Assembly (NCBI GenBank): GCA_017623215.1
Contig: JAGAPO010000020.1
Span: forward strand, 48,721 to 112,720
Length of the DNA: 64,000 nt
Direction: 5' to 3'
Source: Lachnospiraceae bacterium
GTDB taxonomy: Bacteria > Bacillota > Clostridia > Lachnospirales > Lachnospiraceae
Below the pieces are notes generated by a model. The model searched no databases, was not told where the DNA came from, and saw only the letters and a list, made by a program, of their open reading frames with translations. The translations under genes were made by a program, and so were the position numbers. Positions 27,131-36,245 of this stretch are shown here, piece after piece; the stretch's first letter is position 1, and each line of letters starts with the position of its first letter.

Positions 27131-28351
27131 ATGGCAGTAATGGAACGTTTTATTAAGTATGTTAAATATGATACGCAGTCCGAACCGGATCAGGAGAAGC
27201 TTCCGAGCACAGAGAAGCAGTGGAAGCTTGCAAAGGAGCTTGTAAAAGAGCTGCGGGAGATTGGAGCCTCGGATATTACTCTGTCGGATCATGGTTATGT
27301 ATATGCGACAATTCCTGCGACGATTGATAAGGAGATTCCGGTCATCGGATTCATTGCGCATATGGATACTGCAACTGAGATGCCCGGCAAGGATGTGAAG
27401 CCGACGGTGATTCAGCATTACGACGGCTCTGATATTGTCCTGAACGCAGAGCAGGGAGTTGTGCTTTCGCCGGAGCGTTTTGTAAGTCTGAAAGAGCATA
27501 TCGGGAAAGATCTGGTGGTAACGGATGGTACAACACTGCTTGGGGCGGATGACAAGGCCGGTATTGCAGAGATTATGGAGATGGCGGAATATCTGCTGAC
27601 TCATAAGGAGATCCCGCATGGAACCATTCGAATCGGGTTTACGCCGGATGAAGAGGTCGGACGCGGAGTGGATTTCTTTGACGTAGAGGGATTTGGTGCA
27701 AAATACGCTTACACAGTAGATGGCGGAGCAGTTGGGGAACTGGAGTATGAGAACTTTAATGCGGCGGGAGCCCAGCTTACGATTCACGGAAGCAGTATTC
27801 ATCCCGGTTCCGCAAAAGGCCAGATGAAGAACGCCCTGCTGCTTGGCATGGAATTCCAGTTCATGCTCCCGGTGAATGAGAATCCGGCTTATACGGAAGG
27901 ATATGAGGGCTTTTATCATCTCTGCGGAATGGAAGGCGGCGTGGAAGAGGCGTCGATGAATTATATTATCCGCGATCATGACAGAGCCAAATTCGAAGCG
28001 AAGAAAGCGCGTTTTCTCGCGATTGCGGAGTATTTGAACGGAAAATATGGAGAGGGAACCTTTGTGGTGGAGATGAAGGATTCTTACTACAATATGAAGG
28101 AGAAGATCCTTCCCTATCCGGAGATTATGGATAATGCAATTGCTGCGCTTACGGAGCTTGGAATTGAGCCGAAGATGTTTCCGATTCGCGGAGGTACGGA
28201 CGGCGCGAGACTGTCCTATCTGGGACTTCCCTGTCCGAATCTTGGTACGGGCGGGTATAACTGCCATGGCAAATACGAATATATCCCGGTTCAGGATATG
28301 GAAAATTCGGTTGAGATTCTGTTAAAAATTGTTGAGATATACGCAAGATAG
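27131..28351 (+). CDS. pepT: Peptidase T (tripeptide aminopeptidase)
   Basis: 406 aa, the usual length for PepT, a cytosolic M20B metallopeptidase removing N-terminal residues from tripeptides. Zinc-binding motifs are present: [35 protein letters not shown], and near the C-terminus [23 protein letters not shown]. Start ATG follows GAGGTG. It ends with TAG, and its last bases contain the promoter for ilvD. Confidence 0.96.
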   Translation: MAVMERFIKYVKYDTQSEPDQEKLPSTEKQWKLAKELVKELREIGASDITLSDHGYVYATIPATIDKEIPVIGFIAHMDTATEMPGKDVKPTVIQHYDGSDIVLNAEQGVVLSPERFVSLKEHIGKDLVVTDGTTLLGADDKAGIAEIMEMAEYLLTHKEIPHGTIRIGFTPDEEVGRGVDFFDVEGFGAKYAYTVDGGAVGELEYENFNAAGAQLTIHGSSIHPGSAKGQMKNALLLGMEFQFMLPVNENPAYTEGYEGFYHLCGMEGGVEEASMNYIIRDHDRAKFEAKKARFLAIAEYLNGKYGEGTFVVEMKDSYYNMKEKILPYPEIMDNAIAALTELGIEPKMFPIRGGTDGARLSYLGLPCPNLGTGGYNCHGKYEYIPVQDMENSVEILLKIVEIYAR

Positions 28352-28360
28352 TGATATGAT
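28332..28360 (+). promoter_or_regulatory. Promoter for ilvD-ilvB inside the 3' end of pepT
   Basis: TTGAGA (28332-28337) and TATGAT (28355-28360), 17-bp spacer. It begins inside the final codons of pepT and would give a leader of about 95 nt. No T-box core is visible. Confidence 0.6.
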
Positions 28361-28460
28361 ATACGGAAGATGTAATAAGAGACATATTGGATAACGCAGA
28401 TAAAACTACCGGAATTCGCTGCAGGGCGGTTCCCGGATGAAAAGAAAGGTGAGATAAATT

Positions 28461-30125
28461 ATGAAAAGTGATTCTGTAAAAAGAGGAATGCAGCAGGCTC
28501 CCCATCGTTCCCTGTTTAACGCGCTGGGACTTACCAAGGAAGAATTGGACAGACCGTTAGTCGGTATTGTAAGCTCCTATAATGAGATTGTACCCGGGCA
28601 TATGAATCTGGATAAGATTGTGGAAGCGGTTAAGCTCGGTGTTGCAATGGCCGGAGGACCTCCGATTGTATTCCCTGCAATTGCGGTATGTGACGGTATC
28701 GCGATGGGACATATCGGAATGAAGTATTCTCTGGTAACCAGAGATCTGATTGCGGATTCTACAGAGGCAATGGCAATGGCACATGCGTTTGACGCGCTGG
28801 TTATGGTTCCGAACTGCGACAAGAACGTGCCGGGACTTTTGATGGCGGCTGCAAGAATTAATGTGCCGACCGTGTTTGTAAGCGGCGGTCCGATGCTGGC
28901 AGGCCATGTAAAGGGTGAGAAGAGAAGCCTTTCGAGTATGTTTGAAGCAGTAGGCGCTTATGCGGCGGGTAAGATGACCGAAGAGGATGTAACCGAGTTC
29001 GAGTGTAAGGTATGCCCGACCTGCGGTTCCTGCTCCGGTATGTATACGGCTAATAGTATGAACTGCCTGACGGAGGCAATCGGTATGGGACTTCCCGGAA
29101 ACGGAACGATTCCTGCCGTATATTCCGAGAGAATCAAGCTGGCAAAGCATGCCGGAATGAAGGTGATGGAGCTGCTTGAGAAGAACATCCGTCCGAGAGA
29201 TATCTTAACAGAAAAAGCATTTATGAACGCGCTGACAGTAGATATGGCGCTCGGCTGTTCGACGAATACGATGCTCCATCTCCCTGCTATCGCGCATGAA
29301 GCGGGAGTGGAACTGAATGTAGATATCGCGAATGAGATCAGCGCACGTACTCCGAATCTGTGCCACCTGGCACCGGCCGGATATACCTATATGGAGGATC
29401 TGAATGAGGCTGGCGGTATTTACGCAGTTATGAAGGAACTGACCAAAAAGGATCTGTTGGATACCAGTCTGATCACAGCAACCGGCAAGACAGTTGGTGA
29501 GAATATTGAGAACGCGGTGAACCGCAATCCGGAGGTTATCCGTCCGATTGAGAAGCCTTACAGTGAGACTGGCGGAATTGCCGTATTGAAGGGTAATCTG
29601 GCTCCGGATTCTGCGGTTGTTAAGCGTTCTGCAGTTGTGCCTGAGATGATGAAGCACGAGGGCCCTGCAAGAGTATTTGACTGTGAGGAAGACGCAATTG
29701 CGGCCATCAAGGGCGGCAAGATTGTATCCGGTGATGTTGTTGTTATCCGTTACGAGGGACCGAAGGGCGGACCCGGTATGCGTGAGATGCTTAATCCGAC
29801 ATCGGCAATTGCAGGCATGGGACTTGGCGCTGAGGTTGCTCTGATTACGGATGGCCGTTTTTCAGGAGCTTCGAGAGGAGCTTCCATCGGTCATGTATGC
29901 CCGGAGGCGGCAGTAGGCGGCCCGATCGCGCTGGTAGAAGAAGGGGATATCATTGAGATCGATATCAATGCAAACAAGCTGAACCTGAAGGTGTCGGAGG
30001 AAGAGCTTGCAAAGAGAAGAGAGAAGTGGCAGCCCAGACAGCCGAAAGTAACAAACGGATATTTGGCTCGTTACGCATCGATGGTTACAAGCTCGAGCCG
30101 CGGCGCTATTCTGGAAATCAAATAA
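28461..30125 (+). CDS. ilvD: Dihydroxy-acid dehydratase IlvD
   Basis: 554 aa. IlvD dehydrates dihydroxy acids to 2-keto acids in valine and isoleucine synthesis, using an iron-sulfur cluster. Cluster cysteines lie in [28 protein letters not shown], and further catalytic segments include [10 protein letters not shown] and [10 protein letters not shown]. Ends and length match the family. Followed after 67 nt by ilvB. Confidence 0.97.
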   Translation: MKSDSVKRGMQQAPHRSLFNALGLTKEELDRPLVGIVSSYNEIVPGHMNLDKIVEAVKLGVAMAGGPPIVFPAIAVCDGIAMGHIGMKYSLVTRDLIADSTEAMAMAHAFDALVMVPNCDKNVPGLLMAAARINVPTVFVSGGPMLAGHVKGEKRSLSSMFEAVGAYAAGKMTEEDVTEFECKVCPTCGSCSGMYTANSMNCLTEAIGMGLPGNGTIPAVYSERIKLAKHAGMKVMELLEKNIRPRDILTEKAFMNALTVDMALGCSTNTMLHLPAIAHEAGVELNVDIANEISARTPNLCHLAPAGYTYMEDLNEAGGIYAVMKELTKKDLLDTSLITATGKTVGENIENAVNRNPEVIRPIEKPYSETGGIAVLKGNLAPDSAVVKRSAVVPEMMKHEGPARVFDCEEDAIAAIKGGKIVSGDVVVIRYEGPKGGPGMREMLNPTSAIAGMGLGAEVALITDGRFSGASRGASIGHVCPEAAVGGPIALVEEGDIIEIDINANKLNLKVSEEELAKRREKWQPRQPKVTNGYLARYASMVTSSSRGAILEIK

Positions 30126-30192
30126 TAGTTTGTAAGGTTGGGCGTGCGGCATAAAACGGGGAAATGATAGAGAATAAAGGAGAACTGCTGAC

Positions 30193-31875
30193 ATGTTATT
30201 GACTGGTTCACAGATATTAATCGAATGTTTAAAGGAGCAGGGAGTGGATACGGTGTTCGGGTATCCGGGTGGTGCTGTTTTGAACATTTACGATGAATTA
30301 TACAAGCATCAAAATGAGATTCGCCATATTTTGACTTCTCATGAGCAGGGGGCGTCCCATGCGGCGGACGGTTATGCGCGTTCGACCGGTAAGGTCGGCG
30401 TGTGCATCGCAACGAGCGGTCCCGGGGCAACCAATCTGGTTACGGGTATTGCAACCGCGTATATGGACTCGGTTCCGATGGTTGCCATCACGGGTAATGT
30501 CGGATCGTCTCTGCTCGGTAAGGACAGCTTCCAGGAGGTTGATATTACCGGAATTACCATGCCGATCACAAAGCACAATTACATTGTCAAGGATGTTACG
30601 AAGCTGGCATCCGTGATCAGGAGAGCATTTGAGATTGCGCAGACCGGAAGACCGGGCCCTGTCCTGATCGACATTGCAAAGGACGTTACTGCGAATAAGA
30701 CAGAATATGAGCCCATTGTTCCCAAAAAGATAGAGAGAGTTGCGGATACGATCCGGGAAGAGGATCTTGCGGCCGCGGCTGCCATGATTGAGGGAGCAAA
30801 GAAGCCGGTTATCTTCGTAGGCGGCGGCGCGGTAATCTCGGAGGCGGATAAGGAACTGAAGGAGTTCGCAGAGAAGGTGGATGCTCCGGTTACGGACAGC
30901 CTGATGGGAAAGGGCGCTTTTGACGGAAAGGACGCAAGGTACACGGGTATGCTTGGAATGCACGGAACCAAGGCATCCAATCTGGCGGTTACAAACTGTG
31001 ACCTGTTGATTACGGTTGGTGCGCGTTTTTCGGATCGTGTTACCGGTAATACGGCAAAGTTCGCATATAACGCGAAGATTCTGCAGATCGATGTGGATCC
31101 GGCAGAGATTAATAAGAATATTATCACGAATACCAGCGTAATCGGTGATGTAAAAGAGGTATTAAAGAGGCTGAACGAAAGAATCAGCCAGCATGACAAC
31201 AGCGAGTGGATGAGCTTTGTCAAGGATTTGAAAGCAAAGTACCCGCTGAAGTATCATAAGGAACTGCTGACGGGACCGTATGTAATTGAGAAGCTGTACG
31301 AGGTAACGAACGGCGAGGCGATTATTACGACTGAGGTCGGCCAGCATCAGATGTGGGCGGCACAGTATTATAAATATTCCAGACCGAGAACATTCCTGAC
31401 ATCCGGCGGACTTGGAACCATGGGATACGGACTTGGAGCATGTATCGGTGCAAAGGTGGCGAATCCGGATAAGATTGTCTGCAATATTGCAGGTGACGGA
31501 TGCTTCCGCATGAATATGAATGAGATCGCAACCGCGACCCGCTACAATATTCCGATTATCCAGATCGTATGCAATAACCATGTGCTCGGAATGGTGCGTC
31601 AGTGGCAGACTCTGTTCTACGGGGAGCGTTATTCCTACACGAATCTGAATGACTGCGTAGATTTTGTCAAGCTTGCAGAAGCAATGGGTGCAAAGGCATA
31701 CCGGGTTACAAAGAAGGAAGAGTTCGAGCCGGTTCTGCGCGAGGCGATTTCTCTGAATGTGCCGGTTGTAATTGACTGCCAGATTGACAGCGACGATAAG
31801 GTATGGCCGATGGTTGCTCCGGGCGGTGCGATCGAAGAAGCATTTGCAGAGGAAGATCTGGAGAACAAAAGGTAA
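30193..31875 (+). CDS. ilvB: Acetolactate synthase large subunit IlvB
   Basis: 560 aa ThDP enzyme. The N-terminal VFGYPGG and HEQGASHAADGYAR motifs include the catalytic Glu that activates ThDP; the C-terminal GDGCFRMNMNEI segment followed by NN fits the metal-ThDP motif. It makes acetolactate or acetohydroxybutyrate, the first step of branched-chain synthesis. No regulatory small subunit gene (ilvN) is adjacent, and ilvC is not in the window. Confidence 0.95.
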   Translation: MLLTGSQILIECLKEQGVDTVFGYPGGAVLNIYDELYKHQNEIRHILTSHEQGASHAADGYARSTGKVGVCIATSGPGATNLVTGIATAYMDSVPMVAITGNVGSSLLGKDSFQEVDITGITMPITKHNYIVKDVTKLASVIRRAFEIAQTGRPGPVLIDIAKDVTANKTEYEPIVPKKIERVADTIREEDLAAAAAMIEGAKKPVIFVGGGAVISEADKELKEFAEKVDAPVTDSLMGKGAFDGKDARYTGMLGMHGTKASNLAVTNCDLLITVGARFSDRVTGNTAKFAYNAKILQIDVDPAEINKNIITNTSVIGDVKEVLKRLNERISQHDNSEWMSFVKDLKAKYPLKYHKELLTGPYVIEKLYEVTNGEAIITTEVGQHQMWAAQYYKYSRPRTFLTSGGLGTMGYGLGACIGAKVANPDKIVCNIAGDGCFRMNMNEIATATRYNIPIIQIVCNNHVLGMVRQWQTLFYGERYSYTNLNDCVDFVKLAEAMGAKAYRVTKKEEFEPVLREAISLNVPVVIDCQIDSDDKVWPMVAPGGAIEEAFAEEDLENKR

Positions 31876-31932
31876 GAAGACCGGCCGGTATGAGAGGGCG
31901 GCATAACGGATTTGGAAAGGAGAATATCTATT

Positions 31933-32736
31933 ATGTATCAAGCAAACAACACATTGCGTATTACGCAGACCGCTGCGACTGTTGCGAACCTGATGGGCTT
32001 TGAGCCGCCGAAAGGCGCTGATGTACCGAATTCGGTTGTGATGCATGCGGCTGACAAGATATTTGGAACGGATAAGGTTGAACGGGTTCTACTTTACAAT
32101 CCCGACGCCGTGGCTCTCTGGCTTTTCCAAAAATATACCGAGCTTTTTATTCCGGTTATTGAGAATACGCAGATTACACTTCCGATTCTGTCGGTTATGC
32201 CGTCCGTCACTCCGGTATGCTTTGCCTCCATGTATTCCGGGCTGGTACCGGCCAAGCATGGGATTCAGGCATATGTAAAGCCGGTGCTTCGGGTAGAGAC
32301 ATTGTTTGATGCGGCCATTCGGGCGGGAAAGAAGCCGATCATTATCTCTACCAAAGGGGACAGTATTTCCGAAATCTTTAAGGAAAGAAAGATGGATTAC
32401 ATATTCTGCGATACTCCATCCGAATGCAATCAGAACGCACTGGAGATCCTCGGGAAGAACGAGCATGACATAATTGTTATATACAATGGCAATTATGACT
32501 CGCAGATGCATCGAACGGGCACGGAATCGGCAGAAGCGCTCGAAGAGCTTAAGAAGAACGCAGTCGATTTTGGAATCCTTTCTGATGCTGCAAGGAAGGC
32601 GTGGGAGGGAAAGCGCTGTTTGGCGGCGTTTTTGCCCGATCATGGATGTCATGATATTGACGGCGGCTGCGGAAGTCATGGACTTGATATGCCCGAGGAC
32701 ATGGATATCGTTCATTTCTACAAGCTCTGGAAGTAG
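31933..32736 (+). CDS. Alkaline-phosphatase-superfamily protein, substrate unknown
   Basis: 267 aa. The fold is suggested by PSVTPVCFASMYSGLVPAKHG (metal and nucleophile region with T or S), IIVIYNGNYDSQMHRTG, and a C-terminal FLPDHGCHDIDGGCGSHG with clustered His and Asp metal ligands. Members include nucleotide pyrophosphatases and phosphodiesterases. It follows ilvB by 57 nt with AAAGGAG upstream and is closed by a terminator, so it shares the ilv transcript. No link to branched-chain metabolism is evident. Confidence 0.7.
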   Translation: MYQANNTLRITQTAATVANLMGFEPPKGADVPNSVVMHAADKIFGTDKVERVLLYNPDAVALWLFQKYTELFIPVIENTQITLPILSVMPSVTPVCFASMYSGLVPAKHGIQAYVKPVLRVETLFDAAIRAGKKPIIISTKGDSISEIFKERKMDYIFCDTPSECNQNALEILGKNEHDIIVIYNGNYDSQMHRTGTESAEALEELKKNAVDFGILSDAARKAWEGKRCLAAFLPDHGCHDIDGGCGSHGLDMPEDMDIVHFYKLWK

Positions 32737-32749
32737 ATTGATTAGATTA

Positions 32750-32791
32750 CCCGTCAGTCCGATAAATGGAAGGGCTGACGGGATTCTTTTT
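32750..32791 (+). terminator. Terminator of the ilv transcription unit
   Basis: CCCGTCAGTCC pairs with GGGCTGACGGG, then a T-rich tail. A second perfect inverted repeat follows directly (CAAAGAATCTT at 32794-32804 with AAGATTCTTTG at 32812-32822). Confidence 0.85.
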
Positions 32792-32899
32792 CTCAAAGAA
32801 TCTTTCTGAGGAAGATTCTTTGCTTTCAGAACTGCATCCAATGTTCTGTCGGAGAGAGTGAAATAACTGTCATATTTTTAGATTTTTTTAATAAACATA

Positions 32900-32928
32900 T
32901 TGACGAAAATGTAACAAAGTTTTATAAT
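32900..32928 (+). promoter_or_regulatory. Promoter of serC-serA
   Basis: TTGACG (32900-32905) and TATAAT (32923-32928), 17-bp spacer, preceded by AT-rich sequence. It is the strongest match in the window outside the tRNAs. Confidence 0.8.
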
Positions 32929-33032
32929 GTATTAAATTAAAGTGGTCATGTGTTACAGCAAGAGGGCAAAGAGGCCAGGGACTGAATAAGAGTTGTGTGT
33001 AGATGTGTGACAGGATGAAGGAGGACATTCAA

Positions 33033-34118
33033 ATGGGAAGAGTGTATAATTTTTCGGCAGGACCTGCGGTTCTTCCGGAGGAAGTATTAAAGGAAGCGGC
33101 AGAGGAGATGCTGGATTACCGTGGAACTGGTATGTCGGTTATGGAGATGAGCCATCGTTCCAAGGCATATGAGGAGATTATTCAGACAGCAGAGCAGGAT
33201 CTGCGCGATCTGATGAATATTCCGGATAATTATAAGGTACTGTTCCTGCAGGGCGGAGCTTCGCAGCAGTTCGCGATGATCCCGATGAACCTGATGAAGA
33301 ACGGCGTTGCGGATTACATCATTACCGGTCAGTGGGCAAAGAAGGCATATCAGGAAGCAAAGCTGTACGGACAGGCGAATGCAATCGCATCGTCCGCAGA
33401 TAAGACCTTCTCTTACATACCGGATTGCTCGGATCTTCCGATCAGCGAGAACGCGGATTATGTATATATCTGTGAGAACAATACCATTTACGGTACCAAG
33501 TATAAGACTCTTCCGAATACAAAGGGTAAGACCCTGGTTGCGGATGTATCTTCGTGCTTCCTTTCGGAGCCGGTTGACGTAACCAAGTATGGTGTAATCT
33601 ATGGCGGCGTTCAGAAGAATATCGGACCTGCCGGCGTTGTAATTGTAATCATTCGCGAGGATCTGATTACAGAGGATGTCCTTCCGGGAACTCCTACCAT
33701 GCTTAGATACTAGATTCACGCAGATAACAAGTCCCTTTACAATACCCCTCCGGCATACGGAATCTACATCTGCGGCAAGGTATTTAAGTGGCTGAAGGCA
33801 AAGGGCGGCCTTGCGGCAATGAAGGAGATTAATGAGAAGAAGGCAAAGATTCTGTACGATTTCCTGGATGAGAGCAAGCTGTTCCATGGCACCGTTGTAA
33901 AAGAGGATCGTTCTCTTATGAATGTTCCGTTTGTAACGGGCGATGAGGAGATGGATGCGAAGTTCATCAAAGAGGCAAAGGCTGCAGGCTTTGAGAATCT
34001 GAAAGGCCATCGTACGGTTGGCGGAATGCGTGCAAGCATTTACAATGCAATGCCGATTGAAGGCGTTGAAAAGCTTGTAGAATTCATGAAGAAGTTCGAG
34101 GCGGAGAACGTAAAATAA
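33033..34118 (+). pseudogene. serC: Phosphoserine aminotransferase, interrupted by in-frame TAG
   Basis: SerC converts 3-phosphohydroxypyruvate to phosphoserine. The frame from ATG 33033 (GAAGGAGG upstream) runs 226 codons through the PLP region: VADVSS with the PLP-binding Asp, and GVQKNIGPAG with the catalytic Lys. It then meets TAG at 33711-33713, within TMLRY-stop-IHADNKS. The same frame continues without further damage to 34118 ([18 protein letters not shown], then [17 protein letters not shown]). Related proteins as I recall carry Lys here, so AAG to TAG by one base is likely. Everything else is intact. TAG ends other genes here, so recoding is unlikely; a recent nonsense mutation, suppression or an assembly error remain open. 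Confidence 0.85.
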
Positions 34119-34139
34119 AGATTCCGGGAGGTTAGTCCA

Positions 34140-35303
34140 ATGGTGAAATATAATTGCTTAAACCCGATTGCGGGAATTGGTTTGGATTTATTTACAGAAG
34201 AGTATGAGAAGACGGCAGAGCTTGCGGATGCAGATGTGGCGTTGGTAAGAAGCGCGGCGATGCATGATCTGGAGCTTCCGACCGGATTGAAGGCGATTGC
34301 AAGAGCAGGCGCAGGCGTTAACAACATCCCGCTTGATAAGTGCGCAGAGCAGGGAATAGTAGTATTTAATACTCCAGGTGCGAATGCAAACGGCGTAAAG
34401 GAGCTTGTAACGGCAGGACTTCTGCTGGCATCCCGTGATATCGTCGGCGGTATTAACTGGGTACAGACCGTGAAGGATGATGAGACCGTTGCGAAGCTGG
34501 TAGAAAAAGGAAAGTCTAAGTTCGCAGGCAAGGAGATTCAGGGAAAGAAGCTCGGTGTTATCGGTCTTGGTGCAATTGGCGTACTGGTCGCGAATGCAGC
34601 GGCACATCTGGGAATGACCGTATACGGCTGCGATCCGTACCTGTCGGTTGAGCACGCATGGAACCTTTCCAGAAGCGTAAAATATGTAAAGTCGAATGAG
34701 GAGATCTACAAGGAGTGCGATTATATCACCGTACATGTCCCGCTGCTTGACAATACGAAGAAGATGATTAACGCACAGGCGATTGAGACGATGAAGGACG
34801 GCGTGATCATTTTGAACTTTGCAAGAGATCTGCTGGTTGATGACGATGCAATGGAAGCTGCATTAAAGAGCGGTAAGGTTGCAAAATACGTTACGGATTT
34901 CCCGAATCCGAAGACCGCCGGAATGGAAGGCGTTATCGCAATTCCTCATCTGGGCGCTTCGACAGCGGAGTCCGAGGATAATTGTGCGATGATGGCGGTT
35001 CGTGAGCTGATGGATTTCATGGAGACCGGTACGATTACGAATTCGGTTAACTATCCGGCCTGCGATCCGGGACAGCTTACAACGCCTGGACGTGTCGTAA
35101 TCTGCCACAGAAACATCCCGAATATGCTCTCGCAGTTTACGGGCACCTTCTCGGCTGAAGATGTCAACATCGAGCACCTTGTGAACAAGAGCCGCGGCAA
35201 TTACGCATATACCGTGCTGGATCTCGCAGTTCCGGTGAGTGAGGAATTCGTTGGAAAGTTAAAGGCAATTGAGGGCGTATTAAGTGTTAGAGCAATCGGC
35301 TAA
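34140..35303 (+). CDS. serA: D-3-phosphoglycerate dehydrogenase SerA
   Basis: 387 aa. SerA oxidises 3-phosphoglycerate, the first step of serine synthesis, supplying the substrate of the SerC encoded upstream. The NAD-binding motif GVIGLGAIGVLVANAA lies near residue 139. The family catalytic Arg, Glu and His fit RAGAGVNN, LVDDDAMEAA and IPHLGAST in order. A C-terminal ACT-like domain (AEDVNIEHLVNKSRGNYAYTVLDLA) may bind serine for feedback control. GGGAGGT precedes the ATG; 21 nt after serC. Confidence 0.95.
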   Translation: MVKYNCLNPIAGIGLDLFTEEYEKTAELADADVALVRSAAMHDLELPTGLKAIARAGAGVNNIPLDKCAEQGIVVFNTPGANANGVKELVTAGLLLASRDIVGGINWVQTVKDDETVAKLVEKGKSKFAGKEIQGKKLGVIGLGAIGVLVANAAAHLGMTVYGCDPYLSVEHAWNLSRSVKYVKSNEEIYKECDYITVHVPLLDNTKKMINAQAIETMKDGVIILNFARDLLVDDDAMEAALKSGKVAKYVTDFPNPKTAGMEGVIAIPHLGASTAESEDNCAMMAVRELMDFMETGTITNSVNYPACDPGQLTTPGRVVICHRNIPNMLSQFTGTFSAEDVNIEHLVNKSRGNYAYTVLDLAVPVSEEFVGKLKAIEGVLSVRAIG

Positions 35304-35341
35304 AAAGCTGTGACATAGCACGAGCCTGCACAGAATAGAAT

Positions 35342-35380
35342 ATCCCGGGAACCCGGTATCGGATTCCCGGGATGTTTTGA
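35342..35380 (+). terminator. Terminator after serA
   Basis: ATCCCGGGAA (35342-35351) with TTCCCGGGAT (35364-35373), then GTTTTGATTT. Confidence 0.8.
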
Positions 35381-35425
35381 TTTCGGGAAGAGTTTTTCAG
35401 AATGAAAGGAATTTAGGAATGGGGA

Positions 35426-35454
35426 TTGTAAAATTCGTTCCGATCAGGTATAAT
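35426..35454 (+). promoter_or_regulatory. Promoter of xpt
   Basis: TTGTAA (35426-35431) and TATAAT (35449-35454), 17-bp spacer. The leader is about 40 nt, too short for a purine riboswitch. Confidence 0.7.
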
Positions 35455-35502
35455 TTGTGTCGAATATATAAAATGTAAGTAAGGTACAAGTGAGGAAGAG
35501 TC

Positions 35503-36090
35503 ATGAGACTATTAAAAGAACGCATTCTGAAAGACGGAGTTGTAAAGCCTGGCAATGTGCTGAAGGTGGACAGCTTCCTGAATCACCAGATGGATATTGA
35601 GCTGTTTAATGAGATGGGAAAGGAATTCAAGCGTCTGTTCGCGGATCGACCCATTAATAAGATTTTGACGATTGAAGCGTCGGGAATCGGAATTGCCTGT
35701 GTTGCGGCGCAGTATTTTAATGTGCCGGTGGTATTTGCCAAAAAGGCGCAGAGTATTAACATCGACGGAGACGTATATTCTACCAAGATTGAGTCATTTA
35801 CACATAAGAAGACATATGAGGTCATCGTATCCAAAAAGTTTATCAGTCAGCAGGATCATGTTCTGATTATTGATGATTTTCTTGCGAACGGTTGCGCACT
35901 GATTGGGCTGATTGATATTGCTGCAAGTGCGGGTGCAACGGTAGAGGGAATCGGTATTGCGGTAGAGAAGGGATTCCAGTCCGGCGGCGATATTATCCGG
36001 AACATGGGGCTTAGGTTAGAGTCTCTTGCGATTGTGGAAAGCATGAATCCGGAGGACGGAACCGTCGTATTTCGTGACGGAATGAACTAA
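35503..36090 (+). CDS. xpt: Xanthine phosphoribosyltransferase Xpt
   Basis: 195 aa. Xpt salvages xanthine to XMP with PRPP. The N-terminus [12 protein letters not shown] and the motif [10 protein letters not shown] are typical; the PRPP loop reads [16 protein letters not shown] near residue 123. Length is normal. Start ATG follows GAGGAAGAG. It appears to be a single-gene unit, unlike the riboswitch-controlled xpt-pbuX of Bacillus. Confidence 0.94.
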   Translation: MRLLKERILKDGVVKPGNVLKVDSFLNHQMDIELFNEMGKEFKRLFADRPINKILTIEASGIGIACVAAQYFNVPVVFAKKAQSINIDGDVYSTKIESFTHKKTYEVIVSKKFISQQDHVLIIDDFLANGCALIGLIDIAASAGATVEGIGIAVEKGFQSGGDIIRNMGLRLESLAIVESMNPEDGTVVFRDGMN

Positions 36091-36245
36091 ATAGAAAGAT
36101 GTTGGATGGCATAGGATACTGTTCGGGACAAAGAGGTTGCATCTGATTCGCCAGCGGGTTTGAACCGAGGGTGGGAAGAGAGACAATCAAAGAGTGCGGA
36201 TGGTGTCCTTTTGCATTAATAAAATAAGAAAGGCAGGGCATACAT

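Noticed and set aside
27068..28267. Long open frame on the minus strand opposite pepT
   Set aside because: It mirrors the codon pattern of pepT, has no ribosome site and reads as basic, low-information protein.
33033..34118. TAG recoded as an amino acid (for example pyrrolysine) in serC
   Set aside because: TAG ends the fused ABC exporter and pepT at their expected C-termini, so it acts as a stop here; no pyl genes are visible.
35455..35502. Purine riboswitch before xpt
   Set aside because: The leader is about 40 nt, and the conserved three-way junction is absent.
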